From Desulfosarcina sp. (GTDB taxonomy: Bacteria; Desulfobacterota; Desulfobacteria; Desulfobacterales; Desulfosarcinaceae), in contig JAGTUY010000318.1 of assembly GCA_018224455.1 (NCBI GenBank), positions 1 to 6,390 of the forward strand: 6,390 bases of DNA. Direction: 5' to 3'. The position numbers and the translations under genes are program-made. Shown here one piece after another: positions 5,639-6,390 of this stretch. The notes under the pieces are model-generated. The model was not told where the DNA came from. It ran no database searches and worked only from the letters and a program-made list of their open reading frames with translations. Each line of letters begins with the position of its first letter. Position 1 is the first letter of the stretch.

Positions 5639-6390
5639 TTAAAACTCAACGGCCAATTGGGCGGTAATCGTATCCGCTGTATCGCCGCCATCGTATATTT
5701 CACCGGCCTTGAAGGCATCCAGCGCGGCGACATATTCAGCGATAACGTTGAAACGCTCCATAAACGCCAAGCTGACGAAAGCGCTCCAGCCGCCCACCAG
5801 CGAATCGAGGTTGTCCGGATCGACAACGAATTCGTTGAAGGTATCGGAGCCAGCCAGATTCGAGGTGTACGATGCACCCACCATCAAGCCTTCAAGGGGA
5901 TTCAACGCCACGCTTGCGACAAAGCTGTCTATGACATCATCATCATCGCCGGCCTCCCGGGCGCTGGCATTGAAGGCCCCTACGGAAAGATCGGCCGTCT
6001 CTCCGCCGAACCGATAGCCGGCCACCACGGCGCCTTCGTTGGTTTCACCCAATACCAGCGTATTGGGGTCGCTGACGAAATGGCTGTCATAATAGCCGAA
6101 GGGAATGTACTGGCGGCCGGCAATCAAGTATGCCGGAAAGGCCTCCGAGCCGCTCAGGGTGATGAAGCCCTCGTCCACGAACAGGTCGTCGTCCTCGTAT
6201 TTGAACATGACGTGGCCGTCCACGTGATCGACAATCCGGACGTCCACGACCAACTCGACCGTTGCCAGGTCCACATCGTTTTCCTTGGTGTCTTCTTCCC
6301 CGGGATCACACAAACGACGCTTCGGCTTGCCTTTGGGGGTTGTCCGATCGACAATTATCGCCAATTGGCCATAAGCCTTGGGCAATCCTC
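5639..6390 (-). CDS. LbtU-type outer-membrane porin, C-terminal part (5' end outside window)
   Basis: The gene enters from the right edge and about 250 residues are visible; the start is not in the window, and TTG 6385 is probably an internal codon. The sequence alternates polar and hydrophobic residues in beta-strand style and ends TAQLAVEF, with the C-terminal Phe typical of outer-membrane barrels. The block with DEGFITLSG, PAYLIAGRQYIPFG, SDPNTLVLGETNEGAVVAGY and later GGWSAFVSLAFMERF matches my knowledge of LbtU-family siderophore porins, which are TonB-independent. The loops are strongly acidic (GEEDTKEND, YEDDDLF, EAGDDDD), which would favour cations. Its place just before NikK-like and ECF genes suggests it admits Ni2+/Co2+, free or chelated; this is inference. 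It might belong to the same transcript as the genes downstream, since only 52 bases separate them. Confidence 0.8.
   Translation of the reverse strand, partial: GLPKAYGQLAIIVDRTTPKGKPKRRLCDPGEEDTKENDVDLATVELVVDVRIVDHVDGHVMFKYEDDDLFVDEGFITLSGSEAFPAYLIAGRQYIPFGYYDSHFVSDPNTLVLGETNEGAVVAGYRFGGETADLSVGAFNASAREAGDDDDVIDSFVASVALNPLEGLMVGASYTSNLAGSDTFNEFVVDPDNLDSLVGGWSAFVSLAFMERFNVIAEYVAALDAFKAGEIYDGGDTADTITAQLAVEF

Overview
The window carries one polycistronic operon read entirely on the minus strand, so it runs from the right edge leftward. It encodes a group II-type energy-coupling-factor (ECF) importer for nickel or cobalt with its periplasmic and outer-membrane accessory parts. Transcription order: an outer-membrane porin of LbtU type (cut by the window edge, ends at 5639), a secreted NikK-like DUF4198 protein (5586-4783), a short secreted NikL-like protein (4681-4349), a small two-helix membrane protein (4352-4059), the CbiM/NikM substrate-binding membrane subunit (4055-3426), the CbiQ/EcfT scaffold (3433-2513), and a fused double ATPase with a very histidine-rich C-terminal tail (2516-603). 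The last five genes are tightly packed: ATGA overlap, 3-nt gap, 8-nt overlap, 4-nt GTGA overlap. This suggests coupled translation of one complex.

The parts form a plausible metal route: porin across the outer membrane, NikK- and NikL-like proteins in the periplasm, CbiM with CbiQ across the inner membrane, and ATP hydrolysis by CbiO. The CbiO tail could hold the metal on the cytoplasmic side. The likely substrate is Ni2+ because NikK/NikL-type accessory proteins replace CbiN, but Co2+ cannot be excluded from sequence alone. No NikR site or cobalamin riboswitch was seen; the true operon promoter probably lies beyond the right edge.

The clearest oddities are: a 105-residue CbiO tail with 38 histidines; a NikL function that appears split into two coupled genes, each with its own signal peptide; an exposed histidine predicted at the mature N-terminus of both periplasmic proteins; a CbiQ with an extra N-terminal membrane helix; and a terminator-like hairpin inside the operon between nikK and nikL.

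The left 600 bases hold no intact gene I can support. A minus-strand frame ending at position 3 carries a clear FmdE-family motif (HGHLCP) but lacks a proper start and stops 11 residues after the motif, so it looks like a gene remnant. Between it and cbiO (225-602) are small inverted repeats and an open frame with coding-like composition but no credible start.

The gene set, the moderately high GC content and the FmdE remnant suggest a Gram-negative anaerobe, most like the Desulfobacterota (sulfate reducers and relatives). That is an inference from family distribution, not a search result.
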